From NCBI GenBank assembly GCA_964584415.1, contig CAZOZX010000051.1, forward strand, positions 1 through 14,241: a stretch of DNA of 14,241 nucleotides, in the 5' to 3' direction. The stretch comes from PHAA01 sp964584415. GTDB lineage: Bacteria; Bacillota; Syntrophomonadia; Syntrophomonadales; Syntrophomonadaceae. The notes under the pieces were generated by a model. The model worked only from the letters and a program-made list of their open reading frames with translations. It made no database searches and was not told where the DNA came from. Below are positions 6,673 through 14,059 of the stretch, in pieces (within the stretch, counting starts at the first letter, position 1; every line of letters starts with the position of its first letter). A program made the translations under genes and the position numbers.

Positions 6673-7797
6673 TTATTCTTTAAAAGTTCGCACCACCCGC
6701 ATACTTGGCGAGCACACTATCTCATAATTAATGGTATCAATGATAGCAGCCAGGTCATCAGCCGTAACCCCATCCTCCGGCTTGCCGAACAGGATCACTT
6801 CATCCCCGGGTTTAACCTCGGCCAGGTCACTCACATCAAACATGCACTGGTCCATACATACTCTGCCGATCAGAGGGACCTTTTGACCTCGGATCATTGC
6901 CCAGCCGCGGTTGGACAGCAAACGATTATAGCCATCGGCATAGCCGATCGGAACAGTGGCCACCCTGGTTTCCTGGGTGCTTACGTAACTGCGTCCATAG
7001 CTCACTGACTGACCAGCGGGAATCTTCTTAACAAAACTTACCCAGCTCTTAAGGCTCATGGCTGGTACCAGTTTAATAATTGAATGATCTACCTCATCTG
7101 AAGGATAAAGTCCGTAGAGAATAATGCCAGCCCTGACCATATTGAGATGGGCTGCCGGCATCTCCATAATTGCGCCGCTGTTGGCGATATGGTGTATGGG
7201 AATGCTTACGCCCATATCCTCTACCCGGGCCACAAACTGATTAAACAACTCTAATTGCTGGTAAGCAAATGTTTTGTCAGCATCATCCGCGGTAGCCAGG
7301 TGGCTGAAAATACCCTGTATCACAATTCCCGGTAATTCCGATATTGCTTTTATAGCCTGCAGCGATTCGTCACTGAGGTCGAATCCTATCCGGCCCATAC
7401 CGGTGTCGATTTTAAGGTGGATCCTGGCCGGCTGCCCGGCAGCAACCGCAGCCTGGGATAATACCCGGGCGGTATCACTGTCAAAAACTGTTACATCAAT
7501 ATGGTTTTCAACCATCTGGAGGGCATATTCCGGGGGCATCCAACCCAAAACCAGAACGGGAGACCCAATGTTATTTTCCCGTAAAGTCAAAGCTTCCTGG
7601 GGATTGGCCACCGCCAGATAGGCGACCCCCTCCTCGATACATACCTTCGATACTTCCAACATTCCATGGCCGTAGGCATTAGCCTTAACGATTGCCATTA
7701 GTCCAGTTTGCGGTTTCAGTAAACTTTTGATGGCTCTTAGATTGCTTCTAATAGCCCCTAGATCTATTTCTGCCCAGCTCATTATCTGATTATCCAT
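6673..7797 (-). CDS. alr: Alanine racemase (PLP-dependent)
   Basis: The 374-residue protein is a complete fold-type III alanine racemase. The PLP lysine is K38 in MAIVKANAYGHG, the second catalytic base is Y267 in SVSYGRSYV, HLKIDTGMGRIGF is at 127-139 and GRVCMDQ at 311-317. It converts L- to D-alanine in the cytoplasm for peptidoglycan, and in spore formers it also affects germination. The ATG at 7797 overlaps the CBS-domain gene stop by 8 bases and its ribosome binding site (GAAAGAG) is weak, so translation is probably coupled. An ATG five codons later is possible. The alr, antitoxin, mazF order is the same as in Bacillus. Confidence 0.97.
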   Translation of the reverse strand: MDNQIMSWAEIDLGAIRSNLRAIKSLLKPQTGLMAIVKANAYGHGMLEVSKVCIEEGVAYLAVANPQEALTLRENNIGSPVLVLGWMPPEYALQMVENHIDVTVFDSDTARVLSQAAVAAGQPARIHLKIDTGMGRIGFDLSDESLQAIKAISELPGIVIQGIFSHLATADDADKTFAYQQLELFNQFVARVEDMGVSIPIHHIANSGAIMEMPAAHLNMVRAGIILYGLYPSDEVDHSIIKLVPAMSLKSWVSFVKKIPAGQSVSYGRSYVSTQETRVATVPIGYADGYNRLLSNRGWAMIRGQKVPLIGRVCMDQCMFDVSDLAEVKPGDEVILFGKPEDGVTADDLAAIIDTINYEIVCSPSMRVVRTFKE

Positions 7798-8245
7798 CTC
7801 TTTCTACAATTGCTTTTAAAATATCATTGCGGGTTACAATACCAATTAGTTTACCATGTCTTACCACTGGAACCCGGTTGATCTTCTTTTTCTGCATGAT
7901 CGCCACCACATCGCTGACGGGGCAGTCTTCCGGGACGGTTATCACTTTATCGGTCATGGCCTCCTTAACATAGGAAGCAGTATATTTTTTCAAGTCATTG
8001 TTAAATCGTATGGGGTTCTCCAAAAAAATAATACTGTCAAATAATGTGAGATAAAATGGGACTTTTAGCTCACTGGCCTTAATCATCAGGTCCTTTTCGG
8101 TAATTATTCCCACTACACGGTTGTTCTGATCCACCACCGGCATCCCGCTAATCTGGTTGTCCAGCATAATTCGGGCTACCTTCTCCACTTTTTCTTCCGG
8201 ATGGGCGGTCAATACGTCCTTGGTCATAACATCCTTTACCAGCAT
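7790..8245 (-). CDS. Protein of two CBS domains (putative adenine-nucleotide sensor)
   Basis: The 151-residue protein is just a CBS pair. CBS1 spans about 1-58 (DVMTKDVLT, GMPVVD, VGIITEKDL) and CBS2 about 92-150 (VKEAMTDKVITV, NRVPVV, IGIVTRNDI). The linker between them (61-91) is longer than minimal and hydrophobic. Such free-standing pairs bind AMP, ATP, NAD or S-adenosylmethionine, with ligand contacts in the GIVTRND type segments. There is no output domain, so it may regulate a partner. The ATG at 8245 has AAGGTGGG upstream, 18 bases after nnr, and it overlaps alr, so it sits inside the operon. Next to an ADP-dependent dehydratase a nucleotide-sensing role is attractive but unproven. Confidence 0.92.
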   Translation of the reverse strand: MLVKDVMTKDVLTAHPEEKVEKVARIMLDNQISGMPVVDQNNRVVGIITEKDLMIKASELKVPFYLTLFDSIIFLENPIRFNNDLKKYTASYVKEAMTDKVITVPEDCPVSDVVAIMQKKKINRVPVVRHGKLIGIVTRNDILKAIVERDG

Positions 8246-8263
8246 ATACCCACCTTCTTCCTT

Positions 8264-9817
8264 TTATTCTCCTGCCATATCCAGCAAGGTATAAGGTAAA
8301 TAATCGATCAGGTCCCCGGCTATCAGTCCTCTCTGCCCTAATTCGGCGGCAGCCCGGTCACCGGCACGGCCATGTATATACACTCCGGCAACGGCCGCAT
8401 CCTGGGTCCTAAGTCCCTGGGCCACCAAGCCAGCAATTATGCCGCTTAAAACATCGCCGCTGCCGGCGGTAGCCATACCGGGATTGCCGCTGCTGTTGAT
8501 AAATACCTCCCCAGTCGGACAGGCTACAACTGTATTATGGCCCTTTAACACCACGGTTACCCCCCATGCAGCAGCATAGCGGGAGGCTACCTCAATCCGG
8601 TTGTTTTGAATTTCCTCCACCGTCAGCCCGGTCAAGCGCGACATTTCGCGGGGATGAGGGGTAATTATTATTGGCACTTGCCGGTTATTAAGAACACTGA
8701 CATCGCTGGCCAGGGCGTTGATCCCGTCCGCATCAATAAGTATCGGCACCCCCGAATTCTCCAGTATAAAGCGGATGATCCGACTGGCTTCCTGGTACCG
8801 CGACATACCTGGTCCCACCGCGCACACAGAACAAGTCCCCAATAGGGTCTCAATTGCCGGCAGGGCATCCAGGGATATGCTGCTATCATTGGTCTCCGGC
8901 AAAGCCTGGCTCATCACCTCCATCACCGAGGTATCCAGGATAGGTGCCAGCGATTCCGGCAATGCGGCCGTAACCAAACCCGCTCCGCAGCGCAAGGCCG
9001 CGCATGAAGTCATGGTCACCGCTCCTACCATTCCTGCCGAACCGCCCACCACCAGGACATGCCCGTAAGTACCTTTGTGGGTGTCTGCCGCCCGGGGTTT
9101 AAGCCATTTTGTAATAGTCTCCAGATTAATAAGGTTCAATTTTAGACTAGGGTCGTTGAGGAGCTGGCTGGGAATCGAGATGTCGGCAACAATCAGTTTA
9201 CCTACATACTCGCAGCCCGGCGCCAGGAATTGCCCCAGCTTGGGCAGAGCCATCGTAACGGTATAATCGGCTCTAACCGCACTGCCATGTACTTTGCCGG
9301 TATCAGCCTCCACCCCGGAAGGAATATCGACTGCCACCACCGGTATCCGGCTGCTGTTCAGCATCTGCACCACACCGGCTTCGAAATCATCCAGGCTGCC
9401 CCGGAAACCTATCCCGTAGATGGCATCCAGGACCAGATCGGCCTTCAACATCGCTTCCATAAAAGCCGGCAAATGCTCGTCACCGGTGAGGGGGGCTATA
9501 TCCACTCCCATATTTAGCAGTATATCGAAATTTATTTTGGCATCCGGGGTTAATTCCCCGGGCTCGCCCATCAGGAAAATTTTGATCCTGGCCCCGGCGT
9601 TTATCAGGTGACGCCCGGTTACCAGGCCATCACCGCCATTATTGCCTTTGCCGGCCAAAATCGCTATCCGGCTCTGAGCCAAATCTCCGGTAATATCATT
9701 GATAGTATCCAGCACTCTTAAGCCGGCATTTTCCATGAGAATCAAACTGGGAATTTTAAAATCAGCACTGGCCCTGGCATCGATGACCTTCATTTCTGCA
9801 GCCCTTAACAGCTTCAT
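8264..9817 (-). CDS. nnr: Bifunctional NAD(P)H-hydrate epimerase and ADP-dependent NAD(P)H-hydrate dehydratase
   Basis: The 517-residue protein matches E. coli YjeF in length and order. Residues 1 to about 215 are the epimerase (YjeF_N): GKGNNGGDG at 56-64, LVLDAIYGIG at 128-137 and AVDIPSGVEADTG at 162-174. From about 230 the ribokinase-like dehydratase follows: HKGTYGHVLVVGGSAG at 247-262, a PHPREMSRLTG segment and GMATAGSGDVLSG with the catalytic GSGD at 452-455. It repairs damaged NADH and NADPH hydrates in the cytoplasm. The ATG at 9817 has AAGGAGTG five bases upstream, which overlaps the end of acpS; only 4 bases separate the genes. The pairing acpS-nnr is widespread. Confidence 0.97.
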   Translation of the reverse strand: MKLLRAAEMKVIDARASADFKIPSLILMENAGLRVLDTINDITGDLAQSRIAILAGKGNNGGDGLVTGRHLINAGARIKIFLMGEPGELTPDAKINFDILLNMGVDIAPLTGDEHLPAFMEAMLKADLVLDAIYGIGFRGSLDDFEAGVVQMLNSSRIPVVAVDIPSGVEADTGKVHGSAVRADYTVTMALPKLGQFLAPGCEYVGKLIVADISIPSQLLNDPSLKLNLINLETITKWLKPRAADTHKGTYGHVLVVGGSAGMVGAVTMTSCAALRCGAGLVTAALPESLAPILDTSVMEVMSQALPETNDSSISLDALPAIETLLGTCSVCAVGPGMSRYQEASRIIRFILENSGVPILIDADGINALASDVSVLNNRQVPIIITPHPREMSRLTGLTVEEIQNNRIEVASRYAAAWGVTVVLKGHNTVVACPTGEVFINSSGNPGMATAGSGDVLSGIIAGLVAQGLRTQDAAVAGVYIHGRAGDRAAAELGQRGLIAGDLIDYLPYTLLDMAGE

Positions 9818-9821
9818 AGCA

Positions 9822-10190
9822 TCACTCCTTGTTAGCTATAACTACCGCGATAGCCTGTTCGCGGCTATGAGACAGACTCAGGGCAAAATCCTTTACCCCG
9901 GCTTGGCGGGCTAATTCCAGTGCCGCCCCATGTAAAACCAAGTCCGGTTTGCCCATCTCACCGATTACTACTTCGGTATCTTTAAAATGAAGTCCGCTGG
10001 TAAATACCGCATCCAGTTTGCGAACTGCCTCCCGCACTGCAAACCGGGCCGCCAGCGAAGGATAAGGATCAGCTTTGCGCCGGCAATAATCCAATTCCTG
10101 TTCGGTATATATGCGCTGAAGGAAACGGGGGGTTCGGATTACAATATCCCTTATCCTGGCAATATCAACTATATCGATACCTATCAGCAA
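9822..10190 (-). CDS. acpS: Holo-[acyl-carrier-protein] synthase (4'-phosphopantetheinyl transferase)
   Basis: The 122-residue protein has the AcpS hallmarks: GIDIVDIARI near the N-terminus with the metal-binding Asp (D6), FLQRIYTEQELDYC, ARFAVREAVRK with the metal-binding Glu, GKPDLVL and SLSHSREQA near the C-terminus. It transfers phosphopantetheine from CoA to apo-ACP for fatty acid synthesis. Two things are unusual: the usual KEA is REA, and the GTG that normally follows the conserved helix is replaced by DAVFTSG, so the loop is longer. The start is a TTG at 10188-10190 with GGAGGAG five bases upstream. It sits 59 bases after yedF and 4 before nnr, and no terminator is seen between yedF and acpS. 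Confidence 0.93.
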   Translation of the reverse strand: MLIGIDIVDIARIRDIVIRTPRFLQRIYTEQELDYCRRKADPYPSLAARFAVREAVRKLDAVFTSGLHFKDTEVVIGEMGKPDLVLHGAALELARQAGVKDFALSLSHSREQAIAVVIANKE

Positions 10191-10249
10191 ACAATCTCCT
10201 CCAGCCGGATATCATCGGCTCCCTAACCATAGTAGCCGGCTCAGACCTA

Positions 10250-10828
10250 TTATAATACTATCAGCTTGCGGGCATGAAACATTTCTTCCGCTATGGTATA
10301 CATATTGGTAACTCTGCCTACCTCCAGCTTGTCGGCTAAACCATAAAAGTCGAGGCAGGTTCCGCAGGACAACACCTCTACCCCGCCATTGGCTAAGTTT
10401 TTGATATGATCCAGTAATTCCGAACCGGAAGTGGTCAGCATAACCCCGCTGTTTATAAATATAAGGGTTTGGAGTTCTCCTTCCATTTGGGTCAGCGTAT
10501 ACATGAAACTCTTCATTAATATACCGCCCAGCTGGTCATCCCCCTGGCCGAGTACATTTCCTTTGACGACTACCACCGCTCCCGCCTTGAGGCCCTGCTT
10601 TTGCGGGACCATATCTTCTTTGGTTATGCTGATATAGAATAAACCGTCCTGTTCTTCTACCATACTCCCCAGGTTCATGGTTTTAACCATTCTCGAAATG
10701 TTCTCCAGGGCTGCCCGGTTATCTACGATGGCCAGCACCTCGTCGACCTGCTGGCTCTCAAGGGCTTTTTTAGTCATGATCACTGGCTCCGGGCAAGCCA
10801 ATCCGCGGGCATCAACCGTCTGTTTCAT
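10250..10828 (-). CDS. yedF: YedF: TusA-like sulfurtransferase fused to a DsrE-like domain, linked to selenium metabolism
   Basis: The 192-residue protein joins two parts. Residues 1-70 are a TusA/SirA domain with the CPEP motif (C12 to P15) in DARGLACPEPVI. Residues 80-192 form a DsrE-like domain with GGILMKSFMYTL (101-112), IFINSGVMLT (123-132) and SCGTCLDFYG (154-163) carrying C155 and C158. This is the layout of YedF proteins that track with selenium use in bacteria; the exact reaction is not established. C12 is probably the persulfide- or selenide-carrying residue. The ATG at 10828 has GGAGGAG about 13 bases upstream, rather far. It is the first gene of the leftward run toward acpS and is divergent from the oxidoreductase operon. 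Confidence 0.9.
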   Translation of the reverse strand: MKQTVDARGLACPEPVIMTKKALESQQVDEVLAIVDNRAALENISRMVKTMNLGSMVEEQDGLFYISITKEDMVPQKQGLKAGAVVVVKGNVLGQGDDQLGGILMKSFMYTLTQMEGELQTLIFINSGVMLTTSGSELLDHIKNLANGGVEVLSCGTCLDFYGLADKLEVGRVTNMYTIAEEMFHARKLIVL

Positions 10829-10881
10829 ATCCGGTCTTCATCTCCTCCGAAATTTTCACAGGTCCATTCTAACATACTCCC

Positions 10882-10910
10882 AGTATATGACACTACCCTG
10901 CCCCAGCCAA
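10882..10910 (-). promoter_or_regulatory. Predicted promoter of yedF and probably acpS-nnr-CBS-alr
   Basis: The minus strand has TTGGCT (10910-10905), a 17-base spacer and TATACT (10887-10882). The start would be near 10875, giving a leader of about 47 bases. Gaps inside the following gene run are 59, 4, 18 and -8 bases, consistent with one transcript. Confidence 0.65.
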
Positions 10911-10941
10911 CTTTAAACCGCCCCATCAATAATTTTCTGCT

Positions 10942-10970
10942 GGAATTAATCCCGGCTTTTGTAATATAAT
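10942..10970 (+). promoter_or_regulatory. Candidate promoter of the 2-oxoacid oxidoreductase operon
   Basis: A perfect TATAAT lies at 10965-10970, with only a poor -35 (GGAATT at 10942-10947) at 17 bases. Transcript start would be near 10977, about 57 bases before the gamma-subunit ATG. The weak -35 suggests regulated or activator-dependent use. It diverges from the yedF promoter, with the two -35 regions about 32 bases apart. Confidence 0.55.
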
Positions 10971-10982
10971 GTCTACTAATAC

Positions 10983-11014
10983 GACTGGTCTGACCATCAG
11001 GACAGCAGACAGTC
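10983..11014 (+). promoter_or_regulatory. Leader hairpin before the oxidoreductase operon
   Basis: GACTGGTCTG (10983-10992) pairs with CAGACAGTC (11006-11014): nine pairs with one bulged G (10988) and a 13-base loop. It lies early in the predicted transcript, just upstream of the GGAGGA ribosome binding site at 11023-11028, and has no T run, so it is not a simple terminator. It contains the operator-like dyad listed separately. Confidence 0.5.
10986..10996. promoter_or_regulatory. FadR-like operator candidate (TGGTC-N-GACCA)
   Basis: TGGTCTGACCA is a perfect 5-bp dyad around one base. FadR-subfamily GntR proteins bind TGGTnnnACCA-type sites (FadR, PdhR and LldR sites share this core). It sits about 10-20 bases after the predicted transcript start of the operon that ends in a FadR-like gene (from 14060), a position suited to repression. 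Confidence 0.6.
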
Positions 11015-11033
11015 AGGGGAATGGAGGAATAAT

Positions 11034-11588
11034 ATGTTAGAGTTACGAATCAACGGATTTGGCGGGCAGGGATCGGTTACGCTGGCTCACCTTTTGGCTC
11101 AGGCAGCACTGGAAAACGGAGAACAAGGGCAGGCCCTGCCATTTTTTGGGGTGGAACGCCGCGGAGCACCAGTACGGGCCGCCGTGCGCATGTCCCCTAC
11201 TACTATCCACGCCCACAGTCAATGCGAGCTGCCGGATTATGTGGTAGTAATGAGTGAAAAACTGACCGGCGCGGCTGTCAAAGAAGGTATAACCGATATC
11301 GGCACCGTAATCATCAATGCCCCCCACGCCGTAGCCGTGGATAATCACCCTACCTGGCAGGTAGATGCTGAGGGTATTGCCCGCGAAGCCGACCTGTTTT
11401 CAGCCGACGGTCCCTTAATCAATATTCCCCTTTTTGGCGCGGTGTGCCGGGTGCTGAATATTCCTCAAAATATAATGGAACAAACCATCATGAACAAATG
11501 GCCGGGCAAGAGCGGTGAACACAATCTAGGCGCTGCCGCCAAGGCTTACAATACTGTGACCCAGATTATGTCCAAGATCAGCGCATAG
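11034..11588 (+). CDS. porG: 2-oxoacid:ferredoxin oxidoreductase, gamma subunit
   Basis: The 184-residue protein is the pyruvate-ferredoxin oxidoreductase gamma domain: GFGGQGSVTLAHLLAQAA at 8-25 and the family motif FFGVERRGAPVRAAVR at 37-52. In four-subunit enzymes this chain bridges the catalytic alpha/beta pair and takes part in CoA binding. The ATG at 11034 has GGAGGA five bases upstream. It is the first gene of gamma, delta, alpha, beta, the classic order for pyruvate and 2-oxoisovalerate oxidoreductases. Which 2-oxoacid is used cannot be read from this chain, so the por symbol is provisional. Confidence 0.92.
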   Translation: MLELRINGFGGQGSVTLAHLLAQAALENGEQGQALPFFGVERRGAPVRAAVRMSPTTIHAHSQCELPDYVVVMSEKLTGAAVKEGITDIGTVIINAPHAVAVDNHPTWQVDAEGIAREADLFSADGPLINIPLFGAVCRVLNIPQNIMEQTIMNKWPGKSGEHNLGAAAKAYNTVTQIMSKISA

Positions 11589-11608
11589 CATTTACTATAT
11601 TCGGAACA

Positions 11609-11621
11609 GCGAAAGGAATGG
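11609..11621 (+). promoter_or_regulatory. Repeated ribosome-binding leader, copy 1 (delta subunit)
   Basis: GCGAAAGGAATGG occurs six bases before the delta-subunit ATG and again at 13032-13044 before the beta-subunit ATG. The AAAGGA part is the ribosome binding site; identity over 13 bases exceeds that need. Confidence 0.6.
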
Positions 11622-11627
11622 GAATTA

Positions 11628-11885
11628 ATGAAATCAGTTACCAAAGCCTATCGGCCTATATCCTGGCCGATGATGGGAGCAGGCGGTGACACCGGTTCCT
11701 GGCGAACCCACCGTCCGGTAGTCGACGTCGAGAAATGCAACCAATGCCAAATTTGCTGGGTATTTTGCCCGGAAGCAGTTATAGACCGCAATGAAGCTAT
11801 TATTGATTACCGCTACTGCAAAGGCTGCGGCGTATGCGCTGTAGAATGCCCCACCGGCGCAATAAGCATGGAACAGGAGGAGTAG
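11628..11885 (+). CDS. porD: 2-oxoacid:ferredoxin oxidoreductase, delta subunit (2[4Fe-4S] ferredoxin-like)
   Basis: The 85-residue protein carries two CxxCxxCxxxCP clusters: C37, C40, C43, C47 and C64, C67, C70, C74. These bind two [4Fe-4S] centres that pass electrons from the catalytic subunits to ferredoxin. The N-terminal RPISWPMMGAGGDTGSWRTHRP segment (9-30) is the docking extension typical of PorD-type chains. The gene starts 39 bases after the gamma stop and ends 4 bases before the alpha ATG; its last codons overlap the alpha ribosome binding site (GGAGGAG), so expression is coupled. Confidence 0.95.
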   Translation: MKSVTKAYRPISWPMMGAGGDTGSWRTHRPVVDVEKCNQCQICWVFCPEAVIDRNEAIIDYRYCKGCGVCAVECPTGAISMEQEE

Positions 11886-11889
11886 CAGT

Positions 11890-13020
11890 ATGAAAACAGC
11901 ACAAGTCATAATGGATACCGGAGCCAAAGCCGCGGCCCTGGCCGTAAAATGCGCCCGGGTGGATGTCGTCCCCGGCTATCCTATTACTCCCCAAACCAGC
12001 ATTATGGAAGCCATGGCTGCCATGGTTGAAAATGGTGAGCTGCACGCCCGTTTCATTCCTGTGGAAGGTGAACACAGCGCCATGGCCGCTACGGTTGCCG
12101 CTGCTGCTGCCGGTGCCCGCGTTTTCACCGCCACTTCGGCCAATGGCCTGCTGTATATGCACGAAGTGTTACATATGGCTGCCGGCGGACGTTTGCCGGT
12201 AGTGATGTGCAATGTTAACCGCGGCATCTTTGCCCCCTGGACCCTGTGGGCAGATCACCAGGACTCATTTGCCCAGCGCGATACCGGCTGGATCCAATAT
12301 CATTGCTCCTCCAACCAGGAGGTTTTTAATACTATATTACAGGCCTTCCGGGTGGCCGAACAGGTCAATATCCCGGTAATGGTCAACTTTGATGGCTTTG
12401 CCATCTCCCATTGCCTGATGCCCCTTACCCTGCCCGCCCAAGAGGATATCGACCGTTTCCTGCCCCCCCACCAACCCGAATGGCGGCTCGATCCGGCTAA
12501 CCCCTCTTCCTTCAGCAATGTGACCATGGCGGTTGAATACGCCGCTTACCGTAAGATGCTGTCTGAGGATACATTGGCAGCCATCCCGCTGGTGAAGCAG
12601 GCAGCCCAGGAATATAAGGACATCACCGGCATGTGGGACGGCGACACCATTGACACCTATAAGCTGGAAGATGCCGAAGTGGTAGTCTTTGCGGTCAACA
12701 GTATGGCTGCGGAATTAAAACTCTCCGTCGACATCCTGCGTGAGCAGGGCATCAAGGCCGGCTTGTTACGGCCGCGCCTGTACCTGCCCTTCCCGACTGA
12801 GGATATTATCAACGCATTGCCCCAAAACGCTCAGGTCATGGTATTGGATCGCAACTATAACTATGGCCATCCCGGCGGAATATTGGCTGCCGAGCTTAAA
12901 GGCGTGCTCTTTGGCCGGCGTAACGATGTAACCGTCAAAAACCGGGTAATGGGCATTGGCGGTATCGACCTGACCCGCCGCTTCATGGCTGCCGAGATTC
13001 GGTCCATGATGGATGAATAG
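11890..13020 (+). CDS. porA: 2-oxoacid:ferredoxin oxidoreductase, alpha subunit
   Basis: The 376-residue chain has the PFOR domain I signature YPITPQTSIMEA (30-41), VEGEHSAM (58-65), TSANGLLYMHEVLH (82-95) and QRDTGW (129-134), followed by a PFOR domain II with LLRPRLYLPFP near 285-295. Together with beta it binds thiamine diphosphate and decarboxylates a 2-oxoacid to an acyl-CoA while reducing ferredoxin. The DHQDSFAQRDTGWIQ region is of the pyruvate-type PorA pattern, which favours pyruvate, but 2-oxoisovalerate or an aryl 2-oxoacid are not excluded. The second domain reads LYLPFP where many relatives have a basic or aromatic residue before PFP. The start is supported by GGAGGAG eight bases upstream. 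Confidence 0.93.
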   Translation: MKTAQVIMDTGAKAAALAVKCARVDVVPGYPITPQTSIMEAMAAMVENGELHARFIPVEGEHSAMAATVAAAAAGARVFTATSANGLLYMHEVLHMAAGGRLPVVMCNVNRGIFAPWTLWADHQDSFAQRDTGWIQYHCSSNQEVFNTILQAFRVAEQVNIPVMVNFDGFAISHCLMPLTLPAQEDIDRFLPPHQPEWRLDPANPSSFSNVTMAVEYAAYRKMLSEDTLAAIPLVKQAAQEYKDITGMWDGDTIDTYKLEDAEVVVFAVNSMAAELKLSVDILREQGIKAGLLRPRLYLPFPTEDIINALPQNAQVMVLDRNYNYGHPGGILAAELKGVLFGRRNDVTVKNRVMGIGGIDLTRRFMAAEIRSMMDE

Positions 13021-13031
13021 AAGTATTGACC

Positions 13032-13044
13032 GCGAAAGGAATGG
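13032..13044 (+). promoter_or_regulatory. Repeated ribosome-binding leader, copy 2 (beta subunit)
   Basis: Same 13 bases as at 11609-11621, here seven bases before the beta-subunit ATG. Matching leaders could help balance subunit output, which is inference. Confidence 0.6.
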
Positions 13045-13051
13045 ATGATTA

Positions 13052-13990
13052 ATGGCTACCAGTATAAAGAAATTACCGGACAATGAGCAGGTTTTAAGCG
13101 GCAACGGGTCCTGCGGCGGCTGTCCCGCCACCATGGCCCTGCGCATGGTTGGCAAGGCCCTGGGACCCAATGCCATCATGCTGCTGACCCCGTCCTGCTC
13201 GGTAGCCAGCATGGGTATGACTCCCAAGCTGGGTTACAATTGGCCTTGCATTAATATAACCTTTGCTACCGCAGGCTCTTCAGCCTCCGGCATTACCCAG
13301 GCCCTTGAAATAATGCAGGAAAAAGGCCGCTTGGAGGGTGAACTACCCACGGTGTTCGCCTGGGTAGGTGACGGCGGCACATATGACATCGGCTTCCAGG
13401 CCCTGTCCGCAGCAGCCGAGCGCAATGACAACTTCATATTCATTTGCTACAACAACGAAGCCTACAGCAATACCGGCGTACAGCGCAGCGGTGCAACCCC
13501 GCGGGGCACCTTCACTACCACCACCCCCAGCGGCAAGCGCCAACCCAAGAAAAATATGGCCCTACTGATGCTGGAGCACCATATTCCCTATGTAGCTACC
13601 GCTACTGTAGCTTACCCAGGGGATCTGTACGACAAGGTAGTGAAAGCCAAAAACACACCGGGTATGAAATATATCGAGATTCTGGCCCCCTGCTATTTAG
13701 GCTGGCAGTTCGATATGGCCGAAACTGTACAGCAGAGTCGTTTGGCAGTACGCAGCGGTGCCTGGCTATTATGGGAAGCGGAAAATGGCAAGGTTACTTT
13801 CAACAGCCCTACTTCGCAAATAATGAGCGGCAAAAAAGGAGCTGCCCCGATGGATGAGTATCTGCTGAAGCAGGGTCGCTTTACCCGCCTGCTTAAAGGG
13901 CCCGACGCAGCTCAGCGCATCGCCGAAATCCAAAGCGATATCGATCACGAAATCGCTTTCATGCGGGAACGGGCCAAGATTACGTATTAA
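13052..13990 (+). CDS. porB: 2-oxoacid:ferredoxin oxidoreductase, beta subunit (thiamine diphosphate-binding)
   Basis: The 312-residue chain contains the ThDP motif GDGGTYDIGFQ (107-117) with NNEAYSNTG at 134-142. Four cysteines, C21, C24, C49 and C214 (APCYLGW), have the spacing of the proximal [4Fe-4S] ligands known from the D. africanus enzyme, where the first three are also 3 and 25 residues apart. The first pair reads CGGCP rather than the common CxGCG. Beta carries the ThDP active site with alpha. The gene begins 31 bases after alpha with AAAGGA as ribosome binding site. A 69-base gap without a terminator-like hairpin precedes the regulator gene. Confidence 0.95.
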   Translation: MATSIKKLPDNEQVLSGNGSCGGCPATMALRMVGKALGPNAIMLLTPSCSVASMGMTPKLGYNWPCINITFATAGSSASGITQALEIMQEKGRLEGELPTVFAWVGDGGTYDIGFQALSAAAERNDNFIFICYNNEAYSNTGVQRSGATPRGTFTTTTPSGKRQPKKNMALLMLEHHIPYVATATVAYPGDLYDKVVKAKNTPGMKYIEILAPCYLGWQFDMAETVQQSRLAVRSGAWLLWEAENGKVTFNSPTSQIMSGKKGAAPMDEYLLKQGRFTRLLKGPDAAQRIAEIQSDIDHEIAFMRERAKITY

Positions 13991-14059
13991 TTGACCGATA
14001 TGATGCATGTTGGTGGAAGGATACTCATAACCTGGAATATTTTTTAGGAGAGCTGTGAT

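Noticed and set aside
10191..10249. Possible AGCCGG/CCGGCT stem between yedF and acpS
   Set aside because: Loop is long, no T run follows, and it overlaps the acpS leader; not a convincing terminator.
10977..10986. TAATACGACT resembles the first ten bases of the T7 promoter
   Set aside because: The match ends there (GGTC follows instead of CACTATAG), so chance is the simplest explanation.
13991..14059. TTGACC at 13991-13996 as a promoter for the regulator
   Set aside because: No acceptable -10 at 16-18 bases; co-transcription with the oxidoreductase genes is more likely.
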